DNA of 34,785 bases from Ruminococcus sp. GTDB taxonomy: Bacteria; Bacillota; Clostridia; Oscillospirales; Ruminococcaceae. How positions within the stretch are numbered: position 1 is the stretch's first letter; each line of letters begins with the position of its first letter. Location of the stretch: the NCBI GenBank assembly GCA_017519415.1, contig JAFWSI010000035.1:1-34785 (forward strand), given 5' to 3'. The notes under the pieces were generated by a model, which was not told the DNA's origin, did not search any database, and saw only the letters and a list, made by a program, of their open reading frames with translations. This document shows, piece by piece, positions 6,895 through 15,738 of the stretch. The position numbers and the translations under genes were made by a program.

Positions 6895-8621
6895 TATTCA
6901 TCAGCTCCTTTCTGCTGTGAGTCGTATACCTCACGGTATATCTCACTGGTCTGAAGCAGACTTTCGTGAGTGCCTGTGTCCGTTATCCTGCCGCCGTCCA
7001 TTACGATGATGCGGTCGGCGTCCATTACGGAGCTTATGCGCTGGGCGATGATTATGGTAGTGGTATCGGCAAGCTTCTCGCGGAAGGCCTTGCGGATGCT
7101 GCTGTCCGTAGCCGTATCAACAGCGCTGGTAGAGTCGTCGAGTATTATAATCCTGGGTTTTTTCAGCAGAGCCCTTGCGATACACAGTCTCTGTTTCTGA
7201 CCGCCCGAAACGTTGACGCCTCCCTGTCCGAGGTCGGTGTCGTAGCCGTTCGGGAAGCCCATAATGAAATCATGGGCGCAGGCTGATTTGCAGGCGTCTA
7301 TGATCTCCTCGTCGGTGGCGTTCTCGTCGCCCCAGCGGAGATTGTCCCTGATAGTTCCCGAGAAGAGCACGTTCTTCTGGAGCACCATAGCCACCTGATT
7401 CCTCAGGGTGCCGAGAGCGTACTCCCTGACGTCGTGGCCTCCTACGATGACTCTTCCCGCCGTCGCGTCGTAAAGGCGGGGTATGAGCTGCACCAGCGAG
7501 GTCTTTGAGGAGCCCGTACCGCCTATGATACCTATAGTTTCTCCCGACTTTATATCAAGATCTATTCTGTCAAGCACAAGATTGTTCATATCGTCAAAAT
7601 AGCTGAAGCTCACGTTCTCGAAGCGTACGGAGCCGTCCTCCGCGGACACGTTCCCGTCCTCGGGATCCTTTATGGCAGGCTCCTCGCACAGTACCTCGTA
7701 TACACGCTGGAGTGATGCTCTTGACACCACGAACATTATGAAGAGCATGGAGAGCATCATAAGCGACATGAGGATCTGTCCCACATACATGATGAAGCTG
7801 GACAGCTCGCCGGTGCCGATACCGCCGTCCACAGCCATACGGCCGCCGAAAAAGAGTATGGCAACTATGCTCGCATACATTACCAGCTGCATTATGGGCA
7901 TATTGAGTATGACGAGCTTTTCCGCCGCAAACTGTGCAAGGCGGACGCTGTCGGTATTCTCCTCGAAGCGTTTTTTCTCGTAGTCCTCACGGGCAAAGGC
8001 CTTGACTACGCGGATACCGATGAGATTTTCCTGTATCCTGCCGTTCATGCTGTCGTACTGCCTCAGCATTTTCTCAAAGCGCGGGTGAGCCTTTGAGATG
8101 ATGAAGAAGACCGCGAAGCCCAGTGCGGGAATGGCAAAGAGAAACACCAGCGACAGCCGCGCATTCTGCTTTACCGCCATTATTGTGGCACAGGCCAGCA
8201 TTATGGGCGAACGGAACGCCATTCTTACGAACATCATGAAGGCGTTCTGTATGTTTGTTACGTCAGTGGTCAGACGGGTGGTCAGTGAAGCTGTGGAGAA
8301 CTTATCCACGTTTGCAAAGGAAAAGCTCTGGACCCTGCGGAAAAGCGAGCTCCTGAGATTCTTTGCGAAGCCCATGGCCGCCACTGCGCTGAATCTTGCC
8401 GCAAGAGCGCCGAAGCAGAGCGAACAGGCCGCCATGAAGACCATGACTATTCCCATTTTCACAACATAACCAATATCTCCCCTTCTGATACCGTTATCTA
8501 TGATCTTTCCCATTACCATAGGTATGAGGACCTCCATGGCCACCTCACCGATAATGGTCACAGGCGAAAGTATCGCCTCTTTCTTGTACTTTCCGATGTG
8601 TGAGAGTATCGTTCCGTACAT
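6894..8621 (-). CDS. ABC exporter half-transporter, degenerate ATP site subunit
   Basis: A 575-residue partner of the next gene: membrane domain (about 1-310) then ATPase domain (about 325-575). Walker A is GGTGSSKTS (Lys373) and the signature NVSGGQKQR is intact. Walker B reads LDDSTSAVD, so Asp496 replaces the catalytic Glu, and the H-loop reads IAQRIS, with Gln527 instead of His. These are the hallmarks of the non-hydrolysing site of heterodimeric exporters such as TM287/288. The start at 8621 has AGGGG 7 bases ahead. The open frame extends to 8687, but that would lie on the promoter's -35 box, so the longer form is rejected. Confidence 0.92.
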   Translation of the reverse strand: MYGTILSHIGKYKKEAILSPVTIIGEVAMEVLIPMVMGKIIDNGIRRGDIGYVVKMGIVMVFMAACSLCFGALAARFSAVAAMGFAKNLRSSLFRRVQSFSFANVDKFSTASLTTRLTTDVTNIQNAFMMFVRMAFRSPIMLACATIMAVKQNARLSLVFLFAIPALGFAVFFIISKAHPRFEKMLRQYDSMNGRIQENLIGIRVVKAFAREDYEKKRFEENTDSVRLAQFAAEKLVILNMPIMQLVMYASIVAILFFGGRMAVDGGIGTGELSSFIMYVGQILMSLMMLSMLFIMFVVSRASLQRVYEVLCEEPAIKDPEDGNVSAEDGSVRFENVSFSYFDDMNNLVLDRIDLDIKSGETIGIIGGTGSSKTSLVQLIPRLYDATAGRVIVGGHDVREYALGTLRNQVAMVLQKNVLFSGTIRDNLRWGDENATDEEIIDACKSACAHDFIMGFPNGYDTDLGQGGVNVSGGQKQRLCIARALLKKPRIIILDDSTSAVDTATDSSIRKAFREKLADTTTIIIAQRISSVMDADRIIVMDGGRITDTGTHESLLQTSEIYREVYDSQQKGADE

Positions 8622-8658
8622 CTGCATACCCCTTTTCTTATAAAAATACCTGTCTACT

Positions 8659-8687
8659 ATTTTAACATCTATATCCTCTGTTGTCAA
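8659..8687 (-). promoter_or_regulatory. Sigma-A promoter for the ABC exporter operon
   Basis: On the minus strand, a perfect TTGACA (8687-8682), 17-base spacer and TAAAAT (8664-8659), with TGT before the -10. It fixes the first gene's start at 8621. Confidence 0.8.
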
Positions 8688-8756
8688 TCATGACTTTCCC
8701 TCCGTGCCGCGCGGATAACTCCCCGGTCTGTCCGCAGCGGCGGCAGGCAGTTTTCC

Positions 8757-8785
8757 TTGACAAATCCACCCTGATGTATTAAAAT
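8757..8785 (+). promoter_or_regulatory. Sigma-A promoter for the first CPBP protease
   Basis: TTGACA, a 17-base spacer and TAAAAT; TATAAT at 8785-8790 is a second possible -10. Either gives a very short leader that begins at or near the ribosome site GGAGG (8793-8797). Confidence 0.75.
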
Positions 8786-8804
8786 ATAATTCGGAGGTGT
8801 TTCC

Positions 8805-9809
8805 ATGAAAAGATACAGACCAAAACTATTTGACGAGGCCTCTGAGGCCTGTACGTCAAAAGACCTGTTCATCATAATTTTATGCTTCATAGCCGTATTC
8901 ATAGTGACCGCCCTTCTCGAATCAATCTTCCCCGTTATATTTTCCTGGAAGCTCATGCAGGAAGAGCTCGCAAAGCTGGAACTCGGAGGCTCCCTGAGCG
9001 AGGTGTTCGAACAGTCAATGGATGCAGCCACGACCGTGACGGCAAAACCGAAGATAATGATACCCACACTGTTCTGTACGGTATTCGGGATCATCTGTTC
9101 GCTGATATACTGCCGCTGCATAGAGATGAGACATGTCCGCTCAATGGGCGTGGTGAAAAAGAAGGCCGTCCCGAACTATATCACCGGACTGGTGATCGGT
9201 ACGGTAATGATGTCCGCCATAACATTTCTCAACGTAGCGTCAGGAACCAGCAGCTTCTCGCGCTGCACAGAGATCAATTACGGACTGATACTGCTTTACT
9301 TCCTGGGATTTTTCGTACAGGGCATGAGCGAGGAATTCATATTCCGCGGCTATTTCCTGACCTCTCTCGGCGGAGGCGGCCACCATACGGCTCTCGCTGT
9401 CGGCATAAGCTCCATAGCCTTCGGACTTGCCCACGGAGGTAACCGCGGCTTCGGAATATTCCCCTTCTTCAATCTGGTATTGTTCGGAGTCTTCGCGGGT
9501 CTTTACCTGATACTCACAGAGAGTATATGGGGCATAAGCGCCATACATTCCATATGGAACTTTACTCAGGGAAATATCTACGGAATAAGCGTCAGCGGTA
9601 CAGGCAGCAGCCCGTCGGTATTCCGCACCGCAGCCGTTTCAAAAAAGGCCTTCCTGACAGGCGGCGAATTCGGCATAGAAGGCAGCGTCTTCACGACGAT
9701 CGTGCTCACGGCGGGAATCATCATATTGTTTGCGGCCATACATAAAAAGAGTCTCAGAACAGCGCAGCCCGCAGAAACCGAAGTCCCTGCACAGCCGCCC
9801 GGACAATAA
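8805..9809 (+). CDS. CPBP (CAAX/Abi) family intramembrane metalloprotease
   Basis: A 334-residue multi-pass membrane protein of the Abi/CPBP family (related to Rce1-type proteases). The diagnostic motifs are EEFIFRG (Glu176/Glu177, Arg181), FGLAH (His210) and HSIWN (His248, Asn252). About eight hydrophobic segments are visible; the first follows a short cytoplasmic head and a soluble loop of about 60 residues lies between the first two. GGAGG 7 bases ahead supports the start. It is divergent from the ABC exporter operon and convergent with a second CPBP gene. Bacterial CPBP proteins are linked to peptide processing, bacteriocin maturation or self-immunity; the substrate here is unknown. Confidence 0.9.
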   Translation: MKRYRPKLFDEASEACTSKDLFIIILCFIAVFIVTALLESIFPVIFSWKLMQEELAKLELGGSLSEVFEQSMDAATTVTAKPKIMIPTLFCTVFGIICSLIYCRCIEMRHVRSMGVVKKKAVPNYITGLVIGTVMMSAITFLNVASGTSSFSRCTEINYGLILLYFLGFFVQGMSEEFIFRGYFLTSLGGGGHHTALAVGISSIAFGLAHGGNRGFGIFPFFNLVLFGVFAGLYLILTESIWGISAIHSIWNFTQGNIYGISVSGTGSSPSVFRTAAVSKKAFLTGGEFGIEGSVFTTIVLTAGIIILFAAIHKKSLRTAQPAETEVPAQPPGQ

Positions 9810-9834
9810 TCCGGCGTCTCAATAAAAATACAAT

Positions 9835-9874
9835 GCCCCGAAGCGGCAGCAAGTCCGCTTCGGGGCTCTTTTTT
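9835..9874. terminator. Rho-independent terminator between two CPBP genes
   Basis: A 12-bp perfect stem (GCCCCGAAGCGG and its complement) with an 8-base loop, followed by TCTTTTTT. It ends the plus-strand CPBP gene and lies just beyond the stop of the minus-strand one. Confidence 0.88.
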
Positions 9875-9877
9875 CAT

Positions 9878-11065
9878 TCACGATTTGGTGGTAAGTATCA
9901 GAAGAAGCATATACAGCAGCTGAAATACCAGAGCCAGTATGATGCCCACAGAGGTCTTTGCTATTGCTACGCCCCTGCGGCTCTGTGCGGGAGTCGATAC
10001 CGGCAGCGGGCAGCCCTTTCTGAAGCTTATCAGCATGAACAGACCTATGACAGCGCCCAGCAGCATGAGCAGCGAGGCTCCCGTCATCTCGGGCGAGCCC
10101 TCGTCCAGATAGGACGTCAGGGTCACGAGGGTATTCAGGAAGATATGGACTACCACCGACGGAAGTATTGAGTTGTGCTTCATGTCGATATGTCCGAAGA
10201 AAATTCCTACAAGGAAGGCCAGAATGAACTGGGGTATATTTTCATGGGCAAAGCCGAAGAATACAGCCGAGGCGAATATTCCGAACCGCTGATTGGACTT
10301 TGAAAATATCTTCATAAGTGCGCCGCGGAAGAAGAGCTCCTCCGTAACGGGAGCAATGAGACAGGAGTATATCGCCATGATAGCGATACCCAGCCCCGTG
10401 GTGCCGTAATCCGAGTCGCTGATTATCGTGGAATAATCATATTTTGAGAAAATATTCTCTATTCCGAGAGCGGAATAGACCGCCACCGCCCATATGAACA
10501 GCCCCGCAAAGCAGTGCTGCAAGGCTGCGGCAAAGCTGTAATCCCGGGTGTTTATCATATGGGAGGGCTTTATCTTCGCCCATTTCAGGGCAAGAAAGGC
10601 TCCGCTGACATTTATGATGATAAATACTATCATATTCAGCGCCACAAAGGAAGCGCCCTTCTCCATGTAGTGGGAGACCGCTCCCGAAGCCGCCTTGGGG
10701 TTCATCACCGTGAGTATGCCCTTTATGGCGTACATCAGCAGGATCACGAGTATATTTGAACCGAAGAAGTGATACAGTGCCATAAAGCCGCCTATGTTGT
10801 AGTACTTTCTTATAGTCTGTTTTTCCACCTTTACGGGCTCGAAGGGCACCGCGAACTCCGGCATGGTTATCCACGGAAGTATCTCCGCATAGTCGTCCCT
10901 GTACCAGCGGAACTCGGTAGGGTTCCTGAAGGGGTCGTAAGGGTCGGTGCGTCCCGATTCGGTTATTTCCTTCTCCTTGGCGTCAAGGAGCTTGTTAAGG
11001 CGATATATCTCATGATTGAGCGCGGCAAATTCCGCGTTATAGGTCTGTGTTTCGTTGATTTCCAT
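9878..11065 (-). CDS. CPBP (CAAX/Abi) family intramembrane metalloprotease, second copy
   Basis: A 395-residue member of the same family, only distantly similar to the neighbour at 8805. The motifs are EELFFRG (Glu242/Glu243), FFGFAHEN (around residue 280) and HIFLN (around residue 315). The first 90 or so residues are soluble and charged, with a likely coiled-coil (HEIYRLNKLLDAKEKEI), which the other copy lacks. About eight membrane segments follow. AGG lies upstream of the ATG. It has its own minus-strand promoter at 11101-11129. Two convergent, diverged paralogues in 2.3 kb suggest an old duplication or two substrates. Confidence 0.9.
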   Translation of the reverse strand: MEINETQTYNAEFAALNHEIYRLNKLLDAKEKEITESGRTDPYDPFRNPTEFRWYRDDYAEILPWITMPEFAVPFEPVKVEKQTIRKYYNIGGFMALYHFFGSNILVILLMYAIKGILTVMNPKAASGAVSHYMEKGASFVALNMIVFIIINVSGAFLALKWAKIKPSHMINTRDYSFAAALQHCFAGLFIWAVAVYSALGIENIFSKYDYSTIISDSDYGTTGLGIAIMAIYSCLIAPVTEELFFRGALMKIFSKSNQRFGIFASAVFFGFAHENIPQFILAFLVGIFFGHIDMKHNSILPSVVVHIFLNTLVTLTSYLDEGSPEMTGASLLMLLGAVIGLFMLISFRKGCPLPVSTPAQSRRGVAIAKTSVGIILALVFQLLYMLLLILTTKS

Positions 11066-11100
11066 TCAATCCCTGCCTTTCGTTTTTATATCCGAGTATT

Positions 11101-11129
11101 ATTTTACCACAAATCCCGACAAAAGTAAA
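11101..11129 (-). promoter_or_regulatory. Sigma-A promoter for the second CPBP protease
   Basis: On the minus strand, TTTACT (11129-11124), a 17-base spacer and TAAAAT (11106-11101), with TGG before the -10. Confidence 0.65.
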
Positions 11130-11471
11130 GCATATCACAAAAGTTTTGCATTCCTTCCGTTTCGGTAATACCGTGACATATATATCAACATTGGTTTTAT
11201 ATCATAATTTATATCACTGTAAACTATTACGGCTTTTCAGGTTGACGAAAAAGCGGATTTGTACACAGCTTTTGCATATACCACAGGGCTTGTTATATAT
11301 TTTTCATATCGATGAAAGCTCCGGATGTGTAACTTTTTACGCAAAATGTCACACATTTTATGAAATTACACTTTTATGCTAAAAGTGGTAATCTCACAAC
11401 CTATTTTTTGTTCACCTATACGAAATTTGGGCTCATTCCACATTTTGTACACCAAATCTTTATTTTAGGGG
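11130..11471. other. Gene-free AT-rich stretch upstream of the xylanase gene
   Basis: No gene is supported in this stretch of about 340 bases. It is AT-rich, with short runs such as CTTTTGCATA that also occur upstream of the serpin gene. ACATTTTGTACA at 11440-11451 is the exact complement of TGTACAAAATGT upstream of the CAP-dockerin gene. It probably holds regulatory sites for the xylanase promoter. Confidence 0.4.
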
Positions 11472-11500
11472 TTGCATTTGTTCAATTTATAGAGTAAAAT
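11472..11500 (+). promoter_or_regulatory. Sigma-A promoter for the xylanase gene
   Basis: TTGCAT, a 17-base spacer and TAAAAT. The leader is about 70 bases, AU-rich, with a small GATATA/TATATC hairpin before AGGAGG (11566-11571). Confidence 0.65.
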
Positions 11501-11578
11501 GAGTATAACAGCATAAAAATGATATAAATATATCATAACAGTGAACGAAAATATACAAATTAATGAGGAGGAGAATCT

Positions 11579-14500
11579 ATGAAAGTAAAAAGGTTAGTTG
11601 CAGGTATAACTGCTGCAAGCTGTCTTTCTGGGGTATTCACTGTCCTTCCCGAAGTAGTGCAGCGCACTTATGCTGCGGAGATCGTTAGCAACGGCTTCGA
11701 GCGCGACTACGAGGGCTGGCACGGAAGCAACGATCAGGTAGAGCTGATAGCTCAGCCCGCTTCCGGAATCGACATGACCCGCGGCATGAAAGTCACAGGC
11801 CGTACCTCGCCTGAAGACGGCGCCGCTTCGTCAAAGGGACTTTATCTCTTCGGCAGCGACAAATATACCTACAGCGTAAAGGTGTTCAGCAAGACAGCTG
11901 AAAGGTTCCGCCTGAGCCTTATGACCAAGGACGGCGAAACGGACGAGGAGACAGTGGTACAACTCGACTCAAGGAACGTTCCCGCAGGCGAGTGGACAGA
12001 GCTCAGGGCAACCTATGCCGCTCCCAAGGACAGCTACGAGTTCGAGCTCAGGATCACAAACGACTCCACTGAGGATTTCTTCTTTGACGATGTGCTCATC
12101 ACAGGCGATAAGGCAGCCCTCGAAGCACACGCAGCACCCTCAGGCAAGGGTCTCAAGGACGAATTCGCCAATTACTTCCGCGTAGGAAATATCCTGAACG
12201 GCACCACTGTAAATAACAGCGGCATCACAGGTATAATACTCAAGGATCACAACGCACTGGAGTGCGAGAACGAGACAAAGCCCGACGCTACCATCGTTCA
12301 GAACGGCTCATCAAATACGGACGTAAAGGTATCGCTGAACCGCTGCTCCGCTATCCTTGATTTCTGCGTAAAGAACAAGATCGCATTCAGAGGCCACACC
12401 CTTGTATGGCACAGCCAGACACCTGACTGGTTCTTCAAGGAAGGCTTCAGCGACAACGGTTCATGGGTAAATGCATCTACCATGGATCAGCGTATGGAAA
12501 GCTACATAAAGAATATGTTCAACGCATACGCTACACAGTACCCCAGCCTTGAGCTCTACGCATATGACGTATGCAACGAGGTAATCAACGACGGTACTGC
12601 AAATCAGGGCGGTCTCAGACCTACGAACGGCTCAAACGGTCAGAACGGCTCATCTGCATGGGTAAGAGCCTACGGCGACAACAGCTTCGTCGAGAAGGCC
12701 TTCACATTCGCAAGAAAGTATGCCCCCAAGACCTGCAAGCTCTATTACAACGACTATAACGAGTTCGCAAACGACAAGCAGAACTGCATAATCAACACTA
12801 TCCTCAAGCCCCTTATGGCAAAGGGACTCATCGACGGTATGGGAATGCAGTCTCACCTCAACTGCGCTGCAAGCAACGCATGGGGCGACACGAACTCCTA
12901 TCTGTCCGCTATGGACAAATACCTCAGCCTCGGCCTCGACGTTCAGGTAACAGAGCTCGACCTTTCAAGAGACGGCGGTTACTCCGATCAGCAGCAGGCT
13001 GATAAGTACAAGGCTATATTCAAGCACTGCATGGACTGGAACTCCAGCCACCCCAACGGACCAAACGTAACTCTCGTACAGGTATGGGGACCCAACGACA
13101 ATAACTCATGGGTAGGCACCAATCAGGCAGGTCAGCCCAATTATCCCCTCCTCTATACCGGAAGCAATGAGCCCAAGTCGGCCTACAACTCGGTTACAAG
13201 CCTCGTTTCCGACAGTCAGTGGGGCACAGGTATCCCTTATTCGGGACCCGGAAGCTCCGGCTTCGTAGTTGCCGATCCAGAGAAGGACAGCAACGGATAC
13301 TGGTTCCACAGCACATTTGAGGACGGCGACGACAATTGGGTAGGCAGAGGTTCTGCTTCGGTTGCAACAAGCAGCACAGCCAAGTATGCAGGCAGCAAGT
13401 CACTCTACGTTACAGACCGTGCGGATTCATGGAACGGCGCAGCTTACTCGCTGAGCTCCCTCACATTCGATCCCGGCACAGAGTACAGCTTCTCAGTAAA
13501 CGCCTGCTACCTCGACGGAACTGCCGAGACTCAGGAATTCAAGTTCACTCTTCAGTATGAGGATTCAGACGGTACCCACTACGACCAGATCGCACTGGCC
13601 TCCGCTCCCAAGGGCGAATGGGTACAGCTTGCAAATACAAACTACAAGCTCCCTTCAGGCGCATCAAATATGCAGATCTACGTTGAAACAACAGATTCAA
13701 CGAATTACGGCAACTTCTACATCGACGAGGCCATAGGCGCTCCTGCCGGCACAGTCATCGACGGCGCAGGTCAGCCCAAGGTCCGCCACGTCACCCTCGG
13801 CGATCTGAACTTCGACGAGTGCATCAATTCACTTGATATGATCTCTGCAAGAAAGGGACTCTTATCGGGCGGATTCACCGATTCAATGACTCAGAAGGCT
13901 GCCGACGTTGACCAGAACAGGACCTATGAGCTGGCAGACCTTGTTCTTATCCAGGAATTCATCCTCGGAAAGATAACCGAATTTCCTGTAAACAGACCTC
14001 AGGTAGACCTCGATGCTCTTGCTTCCAAGTTCGGCTCTGTAAGCCTTGCAGATTCATGGAAGAAGGACAACGAGAACAATCCTCTTACCACTCAGCGTTT
14101 CGGCGCAGACCCCGGCTGGATGGTATATGACGGCAGACTTTATATCTACACCACAAACGACGCTTTCGAGTATGTAAACGGACGTATCAGAGATAACGAG
14201 TACGAGGTTCGTACCATCAACTGCGTATCTACAGCCGATATGGTAAACTGGACCGACCACGGCGCTATCCCCGTTGCTTACGACCGTGGAGCACTTCCCA
14301 ACGGTGCAGCTAAGTGGGCAGCTCGTTCATGGGCTCCCGATGCAGCATGGAAGATGATAAACGGCAAACCCAAGTTCTTCCTCTACTTTGCAAACAACGG
14401 TTCAGGTATCGGTGTTCTCACAGCAGACAGCCCGACAGGTCCCTGGACAGATCCTATCGGCAAGGAGCTCATCAGCCGCAACACACCTAACTGCGGAAAC

Positions 14501-15469
14501 GTAGCATGGCTCTTCGATCCCGGCGTATACTACGACGAGGAAACAGACGAGGCTTACATCTTCTTCGGAGGCGGTAAGAACGACAACGACGGCACAGGCT
14601 ATGACAACCCCAAGACAGGCCGCTGCGTAAAGCTCGGTTCTGACATGATCTCTATCGAGGGCACACCTCAGACAATGCAGACACCTTACCTCTTCGAGGA
14701 TTCAAGCCTTATCAAGATAGGCAATACATGGTACTATTCATACTGTGCTAACTGGAACGTACCCAACGGTACAAATGTAAACGGCGTAAGCTTCGGCAAC
14801 GCAGACATTCTTTACATGACCAGCACCAATCCTCTGGGACCGTGGACATCCAGCCAGCTCAAGGGTAACGTATTCAAGAATACAGGCACACAGGGTATCG
14901 ACAACGGCGGTAACAACCACCACTCGATAATCTACTTCAAGGGCAAGTATTACGTTGCATACCACTCACGTCAGCAGGAGATGCGTATGAACGGCGGCAA
15001 GGACAGAAACTACCGTTCAACTCAGATCAATGAGGCATCATACAATTCTTCAAACGGCACAATCACATGCCGCGGCGATATGACAGGTGTTAAGCAGATC
15101 GAGAATCTCGATCCCACACAGGTAATACGCGCTTCAACGATGGCTAACGAGTCAAAGGGCATAAGCGTATCAGGTGTAGGCGATACAACAGTAGAGTTCA
15201 AGAAGGGCGAATGGGCTAAGGTAAGTCAGGTAGACTTCTCCAAGGTTCAGAGCGGAGTTCTCACAGCTAAGGCTTCTTCAAAGAGCGGCGCTATCATAAA
15301 GGTAGTTGCAGGCTCAAGAACAGGCAATGCTATCACCTATATCGAAGTACCCGCAGGCGGTTCAATGGAGACTATCGAAACTCCTCTGGCAGATATTCCA
15401 AACGGAGCAACAGATATTTACTTCATCGCCAACGGCGATCTCAGCTTCGACAGCTGGAGCATTTCATAA
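11579..15469 (+). CDS. Bifunctional cellulosomal xylanase: CBM22-GH10-CBM22-dockerin-GH43-CBM6
   Basis: A 1296-residue secreted enzyme for arabinoxylan. Order: signal peptide (1-33), CBM22 (about 35-180), GH10 endoxylanase (about 190-540) with acid/base Glu334 in DVCNEVIND and nucleophile Glu459 in VTELDLS, second CBM22-like module (about 570-720), dockerin (about 738-803), GH43 (about 830-1180), and CBM6 (about 1180-1296). The dockerin repeats are GDLNFDECINSLD and ADVDQNRTYELAD. GH43 active-site candidates are Asp844 (GADPGWM), Asp921 (SWAPDAAW) and Glu1040 (FEDSSL). GH10 cuts the xylan backbone; this GH43 type fits arabinofuranosidase or xylosidase activity. The dockerin sits between the two catalytic halves instead of at an end. 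AGGAGG is 7 bases ahead of the start. Confidence 0.95.
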   Translation: MKVKRLVAGITAASCLSGVFTVLPEVVQRTYAAEIVSNGFERDYEGWHGSNDQVELIAQPASGIDMTRGMKVTGRTSPEDGAASSKGLYLFGSDKYTYSVKVFSKTAERFRLSLMTKDGETDEETVVQLDSRNVPAGEWTELRATYAAPKDSYEFELRITNDSTEDFFFDDVLITGDKAALEAHAAPSGKGLKDEFANYFRVGNILNGTTVNNSGITGIILKDHNALECENETKPDATIVQNGSSNTDVKVSLNRCSAILDFCVKNKIAFRGHTLVWHSQTPDWFFKEGFSDNGSWVNASTMDQRMESYIKNMFNAYATQYPSLELYAYDVCNEVINDGTANQGGLRPTNGSNGQNGSSAWVRAYGDNSFVEKAFTFARKYAPKTCKLYYNDYNEFANDKQNCIINTILKPLMAKGLIDGMGMQSHLNCAASNAWGDTNSYLSAMDKYLSLGLDVQVTELDLSRDGGYSDQQQADKYKAIFKHCMDWNSSHPNGPNVTLVQVWGPNDNNSWVGTNQAGQPNYPLLYTGSNEPKSAYNSVTSLVSDSQWGTGIPYSGPGSSGFVVADPEKDSNGYWFHSTFEDGDDNWVGRGSASVATSSTAKYAGSKSLYVTDRADSWNGAAYSLSSLTFDPGTEYSFSVNACYLDGTAETQEFKFTLQYEDSDGTHYDQIALASAPKGEWVQLANTNYKLPSGASNMQIYVETTDSTNYGNFYIDEAIGAPAGTVIDGAGQPKVRHVTLGDLNFDECINSLDMISARKGLLSGGFTDSMTQKAADVDQNRTYELADLVLIQEFILGKITEFPVNRPQVDLDALASKFGSVSLADSWKKDNENNPLTTQRFGADPGWMVYDGRLYIYTTNDAFEYVNGRIRDNEYEVRTINCVSTADMVNWTDHGAIPVAYDRGALPNGAAKWAARSWAPDAAWKMINGKPKFFLYFANNGSGIGVLTADSPTGPWTDPIGKELISRNTPNCGNVAWLFDPGVYYDEETDEAYIFFGGGKNDNDGTGYDNPKTGRCVKLGSDMISIEGTPQTMQTPYLFEDSSLIKIGNTWYYSYCANWNVPNGTNVNGVSFGNADILYMTSTNPLGPWTSSQLKGNVFKNTGTQGIDNGGNNHHSIIYFKGKYYVAYHSRQQEMRMNGGKDRNYRSTQINEASYNSSNGTITCRGDMTGVKQIENLDPTQVIRASTMANESKGISVSGVGDTTVEFKKGEWAKVSQVDFSKVQSGVLTAKASSKSGAIIKVVAGSRTGNAITYIEVPAGGSMETIETPLADIPNGATDIYFIANGDLSFDSWSIS

Positions 15470-15484
15470 TTCTTTTCGATGTTG

Positions 15485-15522
15485 ATCTGTGCGGTGCATC
15501 TGCACAAAAGCGCCGCACAGAT
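15485..15522. repeat. Long imperfect palindrome after the xylanase gene
   Basis: ATCTGTGCGG (15485-15494) pairs exactly with CCGCACAGAT (15513-15522). A smaller TGCATCTGCA hairpin lies inside. No T-run follows, so it is not a standard terminator by itself; it may protect the 3' end of the transcript. Confidence 0.6.
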
Positions 15523-15567
15523 TGATATAATTCCAAAAATAAATTGTAAGGGACAAATCAGAACAGG

Positions 15568-15598
15568 AAAGCCGTGCTTAGGCAGCACGGCTTTCTTG
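15568..15598 (+). terminator. Hairpin, probable terminator 1 downstream of the xylanase gene
   Basis: GAAAGCCGTGC and GCACGGCTTTC form an 11-bp stem with a 7-base loop, followed by a modest T-rich TTGTTG. It is the first of two consecutive terminator-like hairpins. Confidence 0.6.
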
Positions 15599-15608
15599 TT
15601 GCTATACG

Positions 15609-15640
15609 AAAAAGGAGTACCTCGCGGTACTCCTTTTTTA
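15609..15640. terminator. Bidirectional rho-independent terminator 2 downstream of the xylanase gene
   Basis: AAAAAGGAGTACC and its exact complement (13 bp) surround a TCGC tetraloop and end in a T-run. Symmetric A and T tracts let it serve both the xylanase and spoIVA transcripts. Confidence 0.85.
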
Positions 15641-15714
15641 TGTGCTGTAAGCGATGTACAATTATCAGTTCTGATGATAGTGAGCGAGCTTGCAAGCGAC
15701 AACGTGGCAAGGGT

Positions 15715-15738
15715 GCAGCGTCACGCTGCTCCTTTTTT
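15715..15738 (+). terminator. Third small hairpin with T-run at the spoIVA 3' boundary
   Basis: GCAGCG-TCA-CGCTGC followed by TCCTTTTTT; it touches the stop codon of spoIVA on the other strand. Confidence 0.45.

Noticed and set aside
8622-8687. A longer start for the first ABC subunit (8687).
   Set aside because: Those codons overlap a consensus promoter; the Met at 8621 has an AGGGG site at good spacing.
8684-9121. A 145-codon minus-strand frame.
   Set aside because: It lies opposite the CPBP gene and its promoter, with no ribosome site or family resemblance.
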